Of a stretch of 64,000 nucleotides of DNA, positions 44,369-53,545 are shown piece by piece. Source of the stretch: Vibrio tapetis subsp. quintayensis (GTDB lineage: Bacteria > Pseudomonadota > Gammaproteobacteria > Enterobacterales > Vibrionaceae). The stretch lies in the NCBI RefSeq assembly GCF_030409945.1, contig NZ_JAUFQV010000032.1:186001-250000 (forward strand). The letters are read 5' to 3'. A program made the translations under genes and the position numbers. The notes beneath the pieces were generated by a model. It was not told the DNA's origin, did not search any database, and was given only the letters and a program-made list of their open reading frames with translations. How positions within the stretch are numbered: position 1 is the first letter of the stretch; every line of letters starts with the position of its first letter.

Positions 44369-44917
44369 CTAACCATTACTAGCCTTATTTTTTCCGTACA
44401 CCTCATCAATATACGCATTCACCACTGACAATTCCCGAAAGTAACCATACATAGCGATGCTAGTAATTTCGTCATCTGTACAGTATTTAGGGTCTTTAAC
44501 CATCGCTTCTACGATATGAGTGCTTGATAACAGAGTAAACGGAGGGCAGTCTACAAAGCCATGATCGCGAGCGATGCTCTTTTGCCTTTGATGTTCGAAG
44601 ATTTGGCCGGGGATAACAAAAATTAAACCAATAACCAATAAAATAGCTAAAAGCTTCCCCATACGACCAGAGCCATCTTTGCCAAGTATGTGAGTCCAAA
44701 TAATAAACAAAAGCAAAAATGGCATCGTAATTAGGCCGCATATTCCTATCATATAGGTTGGATCAACATAAACTATCTGATAATTGGCGGCCAATTGGAT
44801 TTGCATCGTCTCCAACGTAAGGTATTCATTAAGCCTAAAAGCAGCAAAATAGCTCAAACCAACGCATATCATCATAACCAATGAGACGTGTAGGACATGC
44901 ATGACTTTTTTAATCAC
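44369..44917 (-). CDS. Membrane protein, immunity-like, paralogue 2
   Basis: A 182-residue protein with three or four hydrophobic helices (residues 8-28, 48-75, 85-105) and a soluble C-terminus. Its C-terminal 75 residues are nearly identical to those of the next gene (EHQRQKSIARDHGFV and CPPFTLLSSTHIVEAMVKDP), while the membrane half has diverged. Its start overlaps the stop of the preceding paralogue by 8 bp. A tandem copy with a changed membrane half fits an immunity protein of altered specificity. No known domain was recognised. Confidence 0.75.
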   Translation of the reverse strand: MIKKVMHVLHVSLVMMICVGLSYFAAFRLNEYLTLETMQIQLAANYQIVYVDPTYMIGICGLITMPFLLLFIIWTHILGKDGSGRMGKLLAILLVIGLIFVIPGQIFEHQRQKSIARDHGFVDCPPFTLLSSTHIVEAMVKDPKYCTDDEITSIAMYGYFRELSVVNAYIDEVYGKNKASNG

Positions 44918-45452
44918 TTAGCACTTCCTTACCGAACACTTCATCTACATACGCATTCACCGCAGGCAATTCCCGAAAGTAACCGTACATAGCGATACTG
45001 GTGATTTCGTCATCAGTACAATATTGCGGATCTTTCACCATGGCTTCAACGATGTGAGTACTTGAAAGCAACGTGAACGGAGGGCACCCGACAAAGCCAT
45101 GATCGCGAGCGATACTCTTTTGCCTTTGGTGTTCTAAGATTTGGCCGGGAACTGCTAAAGCTAATGCTATCAATGTCGAAACTGCTGCGAGCTTAACTGA
45201 AATACCTAAGCTATCTTTTCCGAAAAATTGAGACTTACCAATACACCAAATTATAAAAGGGAAACAAATAATGGAACCGATCCAAATAACATATGTAGGG
45301 TCGATAAAGACGATCTGATAATTTAGTTCTATTTGAGTTACTAATGTTTCATATTGATGATATTCATCAAGTCTAAATACAGAAAAAACCACCATAAATG
45401 ATAGGATCAAAATAACAAACATAAAATTAAGTATGTGTTTTATTTTTTCCAT
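44910..45452 (-). CDS. Membrane protein, immunity-like, paralogue 1
   Basis: A 180-residue protein with the same layout as its downstream neighbour. Its ATG follows the TAA of the toxin-like gene with no gap (TAAATG), so it is translationally coupled to it. Helices are at about residues 8-28, 50-72 and 85-105. The conserved C-terminal part has two cysteines (CPPF and YCTDD) that could form a disulfide if periplasmic. Coupling, membrane location and duplication suggest immunity to the membrane-active protein encoded just upstream. Confidence 0.78.
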   Translation of the reverse strand: MEKIKHILNFMFVILILSFMVVFSVFRLDEYHQYETLVTQIELNYQIVFIDPTYVIWIGSIICFPFIIWCIGKSQFFGKDSLGISVKLAAVSTLIALALAVPGQILEHQRQKSIARDHGFVGCPPFTLLSSTHIVEAMVKDPQYCTDDEITSIAMYGYFRELPAVNAYVDEVFGKEVLSD

Positions 45453-46297
45453 TTACAGACCGCCAACTAAGATTGGTGTCATTTGAGATACCGCTCTTTG
45501 GGTTTCAACATCACGATTAATCTTGCTAATATCTCCGGATATTGTTTCTTCTATTTTGTGGTTTATTGATTTTATTATTCGTTCCTTATTTAAGTATCTC
45601 CCCTCCAAAGTTTCCAGTATTAAACCAGAAACAAAGGCAACGAAGATACCAAGACCAATTGGAAACAATACGACACCAGAAGTTAAAGCAAAACTTCCTA
45701 CAAAACATCCAAAAAAAGCAGCCAAAGCGGCTTTAACAACATCAGAACCCACATGCACTATCCAATTGGTTACCGAATAGTTTTTCGTCAATGCCAGTTC
45801 CAATGTTCGAAACACCACTGAGTAAACCACCGTAATAAATACACCAGCTTTTGCTGAAGCTCTCATACCTGCCTTGCCAATTCCCAATGCAATCATCTTC
45901 GCATTATTCGACAAATAACGAGTGCCTTTTACTAGGCTTCTCAGTTTATGGTTGCCTTTAAATTTGATGTAGCTTTGGTTGCCATTTTGAACGACCTCAT
46001 ATTTACTTAAAATCGAACCGCCTTTTTCAAGTCTTCGGCTAATAGATAGAAATCTTTGAAATCATGCATTGCACTGCCATTAGAGGCGACGAAACCTGTA
46101 AGCCCTAATACCACTGCCTTGGCATCAATTTGTGACTCACTCAGCCCTTGCTTTTTCTGGGTTGCGACCCATAGTGCAGAGAATCCTTTCGCTTCCAATA
46201 CGTACATATCAACTTCTTGTACATCCGCGCTTTTTAAGCAAGCGTCGCGCTGGGATTTTTTCCTTTTACTCAAACATTGAAATCTAGAATTTTGCAC
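45453..46297 (-). pseudogene. Toxin-like membrane-helix protein split by a frameshift
   Basis: Two overlapping frames make one protein. The first starts at GTG 46297 (AGGGA 7 nt upstream), runs 96 residues (AKGFSALWVATQKK, VVLGLTGFVAS, FYLLAEDLKK) and stops at 46007. The -1 frame continues GGSILSKYEVVQNGNQSY, IKFKGNHKLRSLVKGTRYL, GIGKAGMRASAKAGVF, then two or three long hydrophobic helices (KAALAAFFGCFVGSF, VVLFPIGLGIFVAFVSGL) and a coiled C-terminus to 45453. The likely junction is a run of five A (minus strand, 46027-46023); a sixth A would restore one frame of about 280 residues. This layout recalls membrane-disrupting T6SS effectors. Mutation, programmed slippage or sequencing error are all possible. 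Confidence 0.75.
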
Positions 46298-46439
46298 TGT
46301 CTTTTCCCTAAAAATGGCCGTTCACTAAAATAACTTCCGTCATTCTAGGGAACAACCACCGGGCTTGCTGCACAAGGTTTTGTAACTGCGCGGCACTTCT
46401 CTCGTCTATGAAACTGACAAATTGATCGATTACTCATCG

Positions 46440-47342
46440 TTAGCTCATGGAGCTGGCTACCCCCTGCTTTTTGTCTCTTAATGCCGTCAGCTTCGGTGCA
46501 AACACGATGACTAAAATCCCGGCTAGAATCAGCAATGACGCCAGCGTTTGCATCAGGCTCATGGTTTCTTCAAACACGACGTAGCCGCCAATTAAACCAA
46601 ACACAGGCACCAATAAAGTAAGAGGGGTGGCTGTGCTCATTGGGTATTTCACAAGTAATTTATTCCATACCCAATAGCCAAACAGTGTGGTTGGGTAGGC
46701 TTGAAATATCACCGAAAACGATACTTGCCAATTCCATGCTTCTATCGAGTCAGTGAGCACTGCTGGGCCATGAAGAAATACCGCCAAACCGAGTAAAGGC
46801 ACAGGGGCAAACAACATGCCCCACAAGCTAAAGGCAAAGACTTGAGTCGTGCCCGATTTTTTCACTATCGTACTCACCACACTCCAAGACAATGCGGCCG
46901 TCAGAATAAGCATCACACCAGAAAGTGTCGCGGTTCCATTCGTTGCTATCAATGCGGTAACCAGCCCCATCAACGCCAATACGAAACCGGCTAATTTAAC
47001 GGGCGTTATTGATTCCTTAAACACCAGTGCGCCAATGGTCAGGCCGAAAAGTACATTCACTTGTAGTAAAACTGCTGCCATGCCAACGGTGAGGCCTTCG
47101 GTGACAGACCACGATGCCATGCCCCATACACCAAGGCCAAAGACCACGCCATAACTGATCAGATATCGCCAAGGTACATCCGGTTTCTTCACAAAGAAGA
47201 CCAATGGAATGGCTGCTAAGGTAAAGCGCATCGCTGTAACCACTAAAGGGTTAACTTCACTGACACCAAGCTTGATCACCGCAAAGTTAATCCCCCATAT
47301 AAACATGACGAACAACCCTAATGCTAAATCCTTGTTACTCAT
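46440..47342 (-). CDS. EamA-family (DMT) metabolite exporter
   Basis: A 300-residue protein with ten hydrophobic helices in two EamA repeats. It resembles E. coli EamA, the O-acetylserine/cysteine exporter: FIWGINFAVIKLGV at the start and FGYWVWNKLLVKYPMSTATPLTLLVPVFGL near the end (the last six residues of that stretch are the most conserved). AAAGGAG precedes the ATG. It is divergent from a MocR-type regulator that starts 124 bp away, so an amino-acid-like compound is a likely substrate and the regulator a likely controller. Confidence 0.88.
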   Translation of the reverse strand: MSNKDLALGLFVMFIWGINFAVIKLGVSEVNPLVVTAMRFTLAAIPLVFFVKKPDVPWRYLISYGVVFGLGVWGMASWSVTEGLTVGMAAVLLQVNVLFGLTIGALVFKESITPVKLAGFVLALMGLVTALIATNGTATLSGVMLILTAALSWSVVSTIVKKSGTTQVFAFSLWGMLFAPVPLLGLAVFLHGPAVLTDSIEAWNWQVSFSVIFQAYPTTLFGYWVWNKLLVKYPMSTATPLTLLVPVFGLIGGYVVFEETMSLMQTLASLLILAGILVIVFAPKLTALRDKKQGVASSMS

Positions 47343-47465
47343 TGCTCTCTCCTTTCATCATTCTAAAACTGGCTAAATTATGAGTAGTATTCCGCAATGA
47401 GTGCAGATACAATTTTAGGATAAAAAAAGGGTACAGTTTAAAAAAGTCGGAGTAAGGAGAAGCGT

Positions 47466-48875
47466 ATGCGCTATATGGATTTGGCTGAGAAGTACATCAA
47501 TGAGATCCAATTAGGAAATATGATGGCGGCCACCAAGATGCCATCATTAAGGAAGTTTTCAAAACTGCACTCCGTTAGCATGTCGACCACCTTAAATTGC
47601 TATCAGCACTTAGAATCGTTAGGCTGGATAATCGCTAAGCCGCAATCTGGGTACTTTGTCTCAAATAAGTTAAACGCCTACCAGCAACCTACTTTGGTCT
47701 CGTTCGAAAGCCAACTATCAGAGCCTCGCCAGCATACCGTTCATCAATTGTTTGGATCGAATCAAACCCGATCAGGCCCTTTAGGGGTTTCTCGCATTCA
47801 ACCCGACCCAGAATTAATGAAAGCCATGGAGCAGTGCTTTCGTCGCGCAAACAAACGCATGCACAATCGCTTTAATGAATACCCTACCCCTCAAGGTGAG
47901 CCACTGCTGAGAGATACATTGGTACGGCATTTCTCTCAATACGATTTTCACTTCGGTGCTCAAGATTTAGTGATCACCAATGGGTGTATGGGCGCCATCA
48001 AAACCGCTATCGAAATCTGCTCAACGGCGGGAGACGCCATTGCGATTTGCTCACCGTGTTTCAGCGGTTTACTGGATCTACTGGCTGCTATGTCTCGTAA
48101 GATCGTCGAGATCCCATCCATTTCATCGGGTATCGACTTAGATCAACTTGAACTGCATATGAAAAATGGCACCATTAAGGCTGGCTTGTTTTGCACCACC
48201 CATATGAATCCGCAAGGCATCACCATGTCGCCAGAGCAAAAAATGCGTTTGGCCGATATGGCACGACGTTATGAAACTCCCATTATTGAAGATGATGTAT
48301 ACATTGAATTACCCCATGGGAATACCGTGCCATTACCCGCGAAGTTTTATGACGAATCTGGATATGTCTTATGGTGTGGTTCGATTTCTAAAACGCTGAG
48401 CGCATCGTACCGTTTAGGTTGGTGCTTACCTGGTCGCTATAAAGATCAATATCTCAAAATGTTTGCCGCGGGAAGCTATGGTGTTTCAGCACCGATGCAA
48501 CTCGCAACCGCCGATTACATCGATAGTGGGCAATACACCAAGCACTTAAGAAAAAAGCGATTTGAATTGCTCGCACAAAAGCGCCAGTACATTGAGTATC
48601 TTCAGCAGCAGTTGCCCCAAGGTAGCCGTATTAGCGATCCCGCTGGAGGCTTAGTTCTTTGGCTACAGATCCCAAACCTAGACAGCGTTCAATTGCTTGA
48701 GCAGGCCAACCTTCATGGTCTCGACATCCGTAATGGTGATATTTTTAGCTCCCTGCCCCTTTACCAAGATTGCGTGCGACTCAACATCGGATACCCTCTA
48801 TACAACCCAGACCATACACCAAGCGAAGCCTGCAAGGACATCGACACTTTAGTTTCATTGCTAGATTCAAAATAA
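47466..48875 (+). CDS. MocR-type regulator (GntR helix-turn-helix fused to aminotransferase)
   Basis: A 469-residue protein with an N-terminal GntR winged helix (MPSLRKFSKLHSVSMSTTLNC, here in part: PSLRKFSKLH and STTLNCYQ) and a class I aminotransferase fold. The PLP lysine is in GSISKTLSASYRLGW, and IIEDDVYIEL holds the cofactor-binding Asp. AAGGAG precedes the ATG. MocR proteins sense PLP adducts or amino acids and usually control the divergent gene, here the EamA exporter. Confidence 0.92.
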   Translation: MRYMDLAEKYINEIQLGNMMAATKMPSLRKFSKLHSVSMSTTLNCYQHLESLGWIIAKPQSGYFVSNKLNAYQQPTLVSFESQLSEPRQHTVHQLFGSNQTRSGPLGVSRIQPDPELMKAMEQCFRRANKRMHNRFNEYPTPQGEPLLRDTLVRHFSQYDFHFGAQDLVITNGCMGAIKTAIEICSTAGDAIAICSPCFSGLLDLLAAMSRKIVEIPSISSGIDLDQLELHMKNGTIKAGLFCTTHMNPQGITMSPEQKMRLADMARRYETPIIEDDVYIELPHGNTVPLPAKFYDESGYVLWCGSISKTLSASYRLGWCLPGRYKDQYLKMFAAGSYGVSAPMQLATADYIDSGQYTKHLRKKRFELLAQKRQYIEYLQQQLPQGSRISDPAGGLVLWLQIPNLDSVQLLEQANLHGLDIRNGDIFSSLPLYQDCVRLNIGYPLYNPDHTPSEACKDIDTLVSLLDSK

Positions 48876-48919
48876 TCTCCTGCTGCATCCAAGATAATCT
48901 CTTTCTACCAAGTAAGTCA

Positions 48920-48946
48920 TGACTCATTATAAAAAGTAATGAGTCA
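48920..48946. promoter_or_regulatory. Inverted repeat upstream of ugpB
   Basis: TGACTCATTA and TAATGAGTCA form a perfect 10-bp inverted repeat around TAAAAAG, 44 bp after the MocR stop and about 150 bp before ugpB. It could terminate or protect the MocR transcript or bind a regulator. Confidence 0.55.
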
Positions 48947-48962
48947 CACCTTAGCCATAAAT

Positions 48963-48980
48963 CTTTCATCTTTCTGACAT
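48963..48980 (+). promoter_or_regulatory. Candidate Pho box upstream of ugpB
   Basis: CTTTCAT-CTTT-CTGACAT is a direct repeat with 11-bp periodicity; each half matches the PhoB half-site CTGTCAT in six of seven positions. In E. coli the ugp operon is PhoB-controlled. The site is 118 bp before the ugpB start. Confidence 0.6.
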
Positions 48981-49097
48981 TTACAAGTAACCCCACTGAC
49001 ACAAATCTTCGCCAACATAGCATCAAACGAAACAAACGAAGTCTCGTTCGAAACCAACAATCAGTAAATTCCGTGAAAATTCATCCAAAAGGAAACG

Positions 49098-50393
49098 ATG
49101 ATGAAAAAGCTATGGCTAGCAGGGTTACTTTCTGCAACTGTTTCAGGCACTACTTTCGCAGCAACAGAAGTTACATGGTGGCACGCAATGGGCGGTCAAC
49201 TTGGAGAAACGGTTAACAAAATCGCCAAGGACTTTAACGCCTCTCAAACAGAATACAAACTCACGCCTGTTTATAAAGGCTCTTACACTGAAACTTTAAC
49301 CGCAGGCATTGCCGCGTATCGTGGTGGTGAAGCACCGAACATTCTTCAAGTGTTTGACGCAGGCGCTGCAACGATCATGAATGCACCAGGCGTCGCAACA
49401 CCCGTTCAAGATATTCTTGTTAATGCCGGTTACTCATTCGACTCTCAAGATTACTTAGCTGGTGTTCGTAATTTCTATGCTGACAGCGACGGCAAAATGG
49501 TCGGTATGCCATTTAATAGCTCAACTCCGGTTCTTTACTACAACAAAGACATTTTAGCGAAAGTGGGTGTAAGTGCGCCAAAAACCTATGAAGAGCTTGA
49601 AGCGGCGGCGAAAAAGCTAAAATCGCAAGGTTACATGACCTTCTCTCAATCTCTGACTCCTTGGATTATGTTTGAGAACTTTAAGTCTCGTCATAACTTA
49701 CCCGTGGCTGACCAAAACAATGGCTACGATGGCCTATCGACTAAGATCATGTTCAATACCAAAGACATGATGATGCACGTAAGCAAACTCAAAGAATGGT
49801 CAGATTTAGGTTACTACAAATATTACGGCAGCGATTGGGACGCGAACCAAACGCCATTTGAGCGTGAGAAAGTCGCAATGTGGATGGGTTCGTCAGGCTC
49901 TTTCGGTGGCTTACGTAATCGCGTTAAGTTCGAACTTGGTACGACTTACCTCCCGTACTGGGAATCAGTGAATCCTGATGCGGGCCTCACGTTCATCGGT
50001 GGCGCAGCTTTGTTTGCTCTTGGCGGCCATGATAAGGCACAAGATAACGGCGTTGCAGCCTTCTTCGAATACCTAACCCAACCAGAAACACAAGTTTACT
50101 GGCACAAAACAACGGGGTATGTACCTGTAACCAATGCCGCGTATGACCTAGCGAAACAGTCTGGCTACTACAAAGAGCAGCCCGATGCAGAAGTGGGTGT
50201 AAAACAACTTAGCTTGAAATCAGGTGAATGGACGAAGGGCTACCGCTTAGGTTACTACCCTCAAATCCGTGAAGTGATGCACCGTGAATTCGACAACATC
50301 TTTGCAGGCCGCACGAGTGTAGAAAACGGCTTAGACAAAGTTGAAGACGAAAGCACTAAGTTACTGAAACGCTTCGCACGCACAGTGAACTAA
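49098..50393 (+). CDS. ugpB: sn-Glycerol-3-phosphate ABC transporter, binding protein
   Basis: A 431-residue periplasmic protein with a signal peptide (residues 1-22, ending TTFA). It matches UgpB: TEVTWWHAMGGQLGETVNKIAKDFN, IAAYRGGEAPNILQVFDAGAATIM and MPFNSSTPVLYYNKD (quoted in parts). UgpB binds glycerol-3-phosphate and glycerophosphocholine. AAAAGGAAACG precedes the ATG. It is the first gene of ugpBAEC, with a 192-bp gap to ugpA. Confidence 0.94.
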   Translation: MMKKLWLAGLLSATVSGTTFAATEVTWWHAMGGQLGETVNKIAKDFNASQTEYKLTPVYKGSYTETLTAGIAAYRGGEAPNILQVFDAGAATIMNAPGVATPVQDILVNAGYSFDSQDYLAGVRNFYADSDGKMVGMPFNSSTPVLYYNKDILAKVGVSAPKTYEELEAAAKKLKSQGYMTFSQSLTPWIMFENFKSRHNLPVADQNNGYDGLSTKIMFNTKDMMMHVSKLKEWSDLGYYKYYGSDWDANQTPFEREKVAMWMGSSGSFGGLRNRVKFELGTTYLPYWESVNPDAGLTFIGGAALFALGGHDKAQDNGVAAFFEYLTQPETQVYWHKTTGYVPVTNAAYDLAKQSGYYKEQPDAEVGVKQLSLKSGEWTKGYRLGYYPQIREVMHREFDNIFAGRTSVENGLDKVEDESTKLLKRFARTVN

Positions 50394-50416
50394 AGCTAAC
50401 TTTTGTCACTGAATAT

Positions 50417-50456
50417 ACGCCGGCTGATACCTCACTTTTCAGTAATCGGTTGGCGT
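50417..50456 (+). other. Hairpin in the ugpB-ugpA gap
   Basis: ACGCCGGCTGAT and ATCGGTTGGCGT pair with one internal mismatch of two bases, soon after the ugpB stop. Such hairpins between a binding-protein gene and its permease genes usually raise the level of the upstream message. The rest of 50394-50585 shows nothing else. Confidence 0.5.
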
Positions 50457-50585
50457 TTATTTCGGCTCTTGCAACATTGATGATTTCCCTTTCGTGTACC
50501 CACTTTGTTTATCAAAAAGTGCTGTTATCGCGATGTCCTGCAATGAAATCCAGCATCAATTTGCGCCTTTATTTACCACTATTGG

Positions 50586-51476
50586 ATGAATCTCGTGGAA
50601 CGTCGCCAGCAATTTTTTCACTCTCCATTACCTTATTTTTTCTTAGCACCGCAGATCATTATTATCGCCATATTTTTCATTTACCCAGCAGCTAAAGCAG
50701 TGTACTTGTCGTTTATGTTGGAAGATCCATGGGGCATATCGTCTACGTTTGTTTGGTTTGAAAATTACCAAATGTTATTTGAATCCAGTGAATACATTGA
50801 GTCTATTGGTTTCACGTTAATGTTCGCATTTGTGGTTTCTTTTCTCTCGCTCGCCCTTGCCCTGTTATTGGCCGTGAAAGCCGACAACATCATTCACGGC
50901 AAAGGGCCGTACAAAGTCACGCTAACTTGGGTTTATGCCGTAGCGCCCGCCATTGCAGGCATCATTGGCAGCTTTTTGTTCAACCCACACATTGGCGTGC
51001 TAACCGACTTTTTCGCCTACGTGGGTTGGGACTTTAGTTTTCAAACCGATCCGGTCGATGCCACTTTAGCCCTTGTTTTGGTGTCGGTTTGGAAGCAAGT
51101 GTCGGTGAATTTTATCTATTTCCTTGCTGGGCTTCAGTCGATCTCTTATGCCGTCAAAGAAGCCGCGATGCTCGATTGTGTCAGCGATAATAAGCGCTTT
51201 TGGACCATCACTTTTCCGCTGCTCGCACCAACAGGGTTCTTTCTATTAGTCATCAACTTGACGTACGCATTTTTCGAAACATTTGGGGTCATCGACACCA
51301 TGACCAACGGCGGGCCCGGCGGTTCAACCACCTCGCTCGTTTACAAAGTGTATCGCGATGGATTCGTAGGGGCCGATTTAGGCGGCAGTTCGGCTCAGTC
51401 GGTCGTATTACTGCTCTTGGTATTAACCCTGACTTTCATCCAGTTCCGCGTCGTTGAAAAGCGTGTGCACTATTAA
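50586..51476 (+). CDS. ugpA: sn-Glycerol-3-phosphate ABC transporter, permease
   Basis: A 296-residue inner-membrane permease of six helices. It resembles E. coli UgpA: PYFFLAPQIIIIAIFFIYPA, YAVAPAIAGIIGSFLFNPHIG, and the ABC-contact (EAA) loop KEAAMLDCVSDNKRFWTITFP (in part). The start ATG at 50586 is the one that gives the usual short N-terminus; the ribosome-binding site is weak. It precedes ugpE by 21 bp. Confidence 0.94.
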   Translation: MNLVERRQQFFHSPLPYFFLAPQIIIIAIFFIYPAAKAVYLSFMLEDPWGISSTFVWFENYQMLFESSEYIESIGFTLMFAFVVSFLSLALALLLAVKADNIIHGKGPYKVTLTWVYAVAPAIAGIIGSFLFNPHIGVLTDFFAYVGWDFSFQTDPVDATLALVLVSVWKQVSVNFIYFLAGLQSISYAVKEAAMLDCVSDNKRFWTITFPLLAPTGFFLLVINLTYAFFETFGVIDTMTNGGPGGSTTSLVYKVYRDGFVGADLGGSSAQSVVLLLLVLTLTFIQFRVVEKRVHY

Positions 51477-51497
51477 TTTCGAAAGGACAAAATAATA

Positions 51498-52340
51498 ATG
51501 AAGAGCAACCGACTCTCTGACCACTTGATTTTAATCACTGGTGCGTTGTTTATGTTGATCCCCATCTGGCTGATTTTCGCCAGCTCAACGCACAATCCAA
51601 ATACCATCGTAAGTGAGGGCCTGCAATGGTTACCTGGCGATAATTTCTCTGCCATTTACCATGAAGCCTGGAACACCAGCCTAGGGTTCAATGACGATGT
51701 AAACGCTCAAACGATGATCATCAACTCTATGATCATGGGCCTTGGTTTTGCCTTCGGAAAAATCGTTATTTCTATGATGGCCGCTTACGCCTTGGTTTAT
51801 TTTCGCCTCCCTTACGCCACCGCGTGGTTCTGGCTGATTTTTGTCACCTTATTGCTACCGTTAGAAGTGCGAATCATCCCGTCTTATGAGGTGGTTTCAA
51901 GTCTAGGTATGCTTAATAGCTACACAGGGTTAATTCTGCCGTTAATTGCATCCGCGACCGCGACGTTCTTCTTTAGGCAGTTCTTTAAAACGATTCCAGA
52001 TGAACTGTTAGAAGCCGCACAATTAGATAATGCAGGGCCATTTCGCTTCCTAATCGACATCTTATTACCGCTCTCTAAAACCATGATTGCTGCCATCTTT
52101 ATCATCATGTTTGTCGTGGGGTGGAACCAGTATCTCTGGCCAATCATGATGACCACCGATGAGAGCTACAACACCATCGTGATGGGCATTAAACAAGTAT
52201 TGAATAACATTAATGAAACCAGTTTACCGCGTTATGACTATGCGTTTGCCATGGTAATTTTGGCTATGTTTCCGCCTATTTTGGTGGTTGTCGTGTTCCA
52301 ACGTTGGTTTGTAAAAGGATTAGTAGAAAGTGAAAAATAA
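51498..52340 (+). CDS. ugpE: sn-Glycerol-3-phosphate ABC transporter, permease
   Basis: A 280-residue inner-membrane permease with six helices and the EAA loop LLEAAQLDNAGPFRFLIDIL. It has the second-permease features of the family, such as VTLLLPLEVRIIPSYEV and VGWNQYLWPIMMT. GAAAGGA precedes the ATG. It pairs with UgpA to form the channel. Confidence 0.94.
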   Translation: MKSNRLSDHLILITGALFMLIPIWLIFASSTHNPNTIVSEGLQWLPGDNFSAIYHEAWNTSLGFNDDVNAQTMIINSMIMGLGFAFGKIVISMMAAYALVYFRLPYATAWFWLIFVTLLLPLEVRIIPSYEVVSSLGMLNSYTGLILPLIASATATFFFRQFFKTIPDELLEAAQLDNAGPFRFLIDILLPLSKTMIAAIFIIMFVVGWNQYLWPIMMTTDESYNTIVMGIKQVLNNINETSLPRYDYAFAMVILAMFPPILVVVVFQRWFVKGLVESEK

Positions 52341-52407
52341 CGCCATCAAAAATAAGCAAAACAACGTCACCCACATGAATAATGCAAGCAGCCAAAAGGA
52401 CCGTACC

Positions 52408-53532
52408 ATGTTGGATATTCGTAATCTCATAAAAACTTATGAGAATGGCCACCAAGCGGTAAAAGGCGTTAGCCTAGACATCAAAAAGGGCGAGTTTATT
52501 GTTCTGGTGGGGCCGTCTGGTTGTGGAAAGTCATCCATTTTACGCTCGATAGCAGGGCTAGAAAGTATCTCCGGTGGCGAGATTCATTTAGGCAATAGGC
52601 GTGTAGATACAGAAAAACCAGCACGACGAGATATCGCGATGGTATTTCAAAACTACGCACTGTACCCACACATGAGCGTGTACGACAATTTGGCTTACGG
52701 CCTAAAAAACCGCAACGTCAACAAACAAGACATTCAAGCCAAGATTGAAAAAGTCGCAAAAACGCTAAAAATTGAAGATTACCTTGACCGAAAGCCATCC
52801 AAATTATCTGGCGGACAACGTCAACGTGTTGCCATGGGCCGAGCCATTGTTCGAGATCCACAGCTGTTTCTGTTTGATGAACCTTTATCCAACTTAGACG
52901 CTTCTCTTAGAGCCCATATGCGCCTAGAGATCAAAAAGTTGCAACGCAAACTTGGCGTCACCAGTGTTTACGTTACCCACGACCAAGTAGAAGCCATGAC
53001 CCTTGCCGATCGCATAGTGGTGCTCAACCAAGGTGAAATTGAGCAAGTCGGCACGCCTGCACAAGTTTACCATCAGCCAGCCAGTACTTTTGTGGCCAGC
53101 TTTATTGGTAGCCCAGCGATGAATTTTATCTCAGCACGATTAGAAAATGGCCGCCTAGAAGTCGCAGGCCAGCCGTTTTATCTCTCTCAATATGCCCATA
53201 TCGAAGCCTGTAACGTCACTGTAGGTGTTCGCCCAGAGCACGCCGAGATTGCGCCAACAGCGGAAGCCTCTGACCCCACAACAATGCATGAACTGGCACT
53301 AACTCTGAAATTAAATATCAGCGTTGTAGAACCTCTTGGGCCAAACCAACTGGTGCATGGCAAAGTAAGTGGCAATGCATTTATCGCCGTTACGCCAGAA
53401 ATCGAGTTAGACCAAACTCAGCCTCTGACGCTGACGGTCGCCCACAGTAATCTGCACATCTTTGACGAACAAGGAAAGCGCTTAGGTTCGCATCATCGCG
53501 ATGTTGAATTACACAAACAAGCCATTGCTTAA
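52408..53532 (+). CDS. ugpC: sn-Glycerol-3-phosphate ABC transporter, ATPase
   Basis: A 374-residue ABC ATPase with Walker A GPSGCGKSS, Q-loop MVFQNYALYPHMSV, signature LSGGQRQRVAMGRA, Walker B LFLFDEPLSNLD and the switch VTHDQVEAMTLAD, then a MalK-type C-terminal regulatory domain (GVRPEHAEIAP). I chose the ATG at 52408, which has AAGGA 7 nt upstream and starts MLDIRNLIKTYENG like the family. A GTG at 52330 overlapping ugpE would add an unlike 26-residue leader. Confidence 0.94.
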   Translation: MLDIRNLIKTYENGHQAVKGVSLDIKKGEFIVLVGPSGCGKSSILRSIAGLESISGGEIHLGNRRVDTEKPARRDIAMVFQNYALYPHMSVYDNLAYGLKNRNVNKQDIQAKIEKVAKTLKIEDYLDRKPSKLSGGQRQRVAMGRAIVRDPQLFLFDEPLSNLDASLRAHMRLEIKKLQRKLGVTSVYVTHDQVEAMTLADRIVVLNQGEIEQVGTPAQVYHQPASTFVASFIGSPAMNFISARLENGRLEVAGQPFYLSQYAHIEACNVTVGVRPEHAEIAPTAEASDPTTMHELALTLKLNISVVEPLGPNQLVHGKVSGNAFIAVTPEIELDQTQPLTLTVAHSNLHIFDEQGKRLGSHHRDVELHKQAIA

Positions 53533-53545
53533 TTAGGACAAGACC

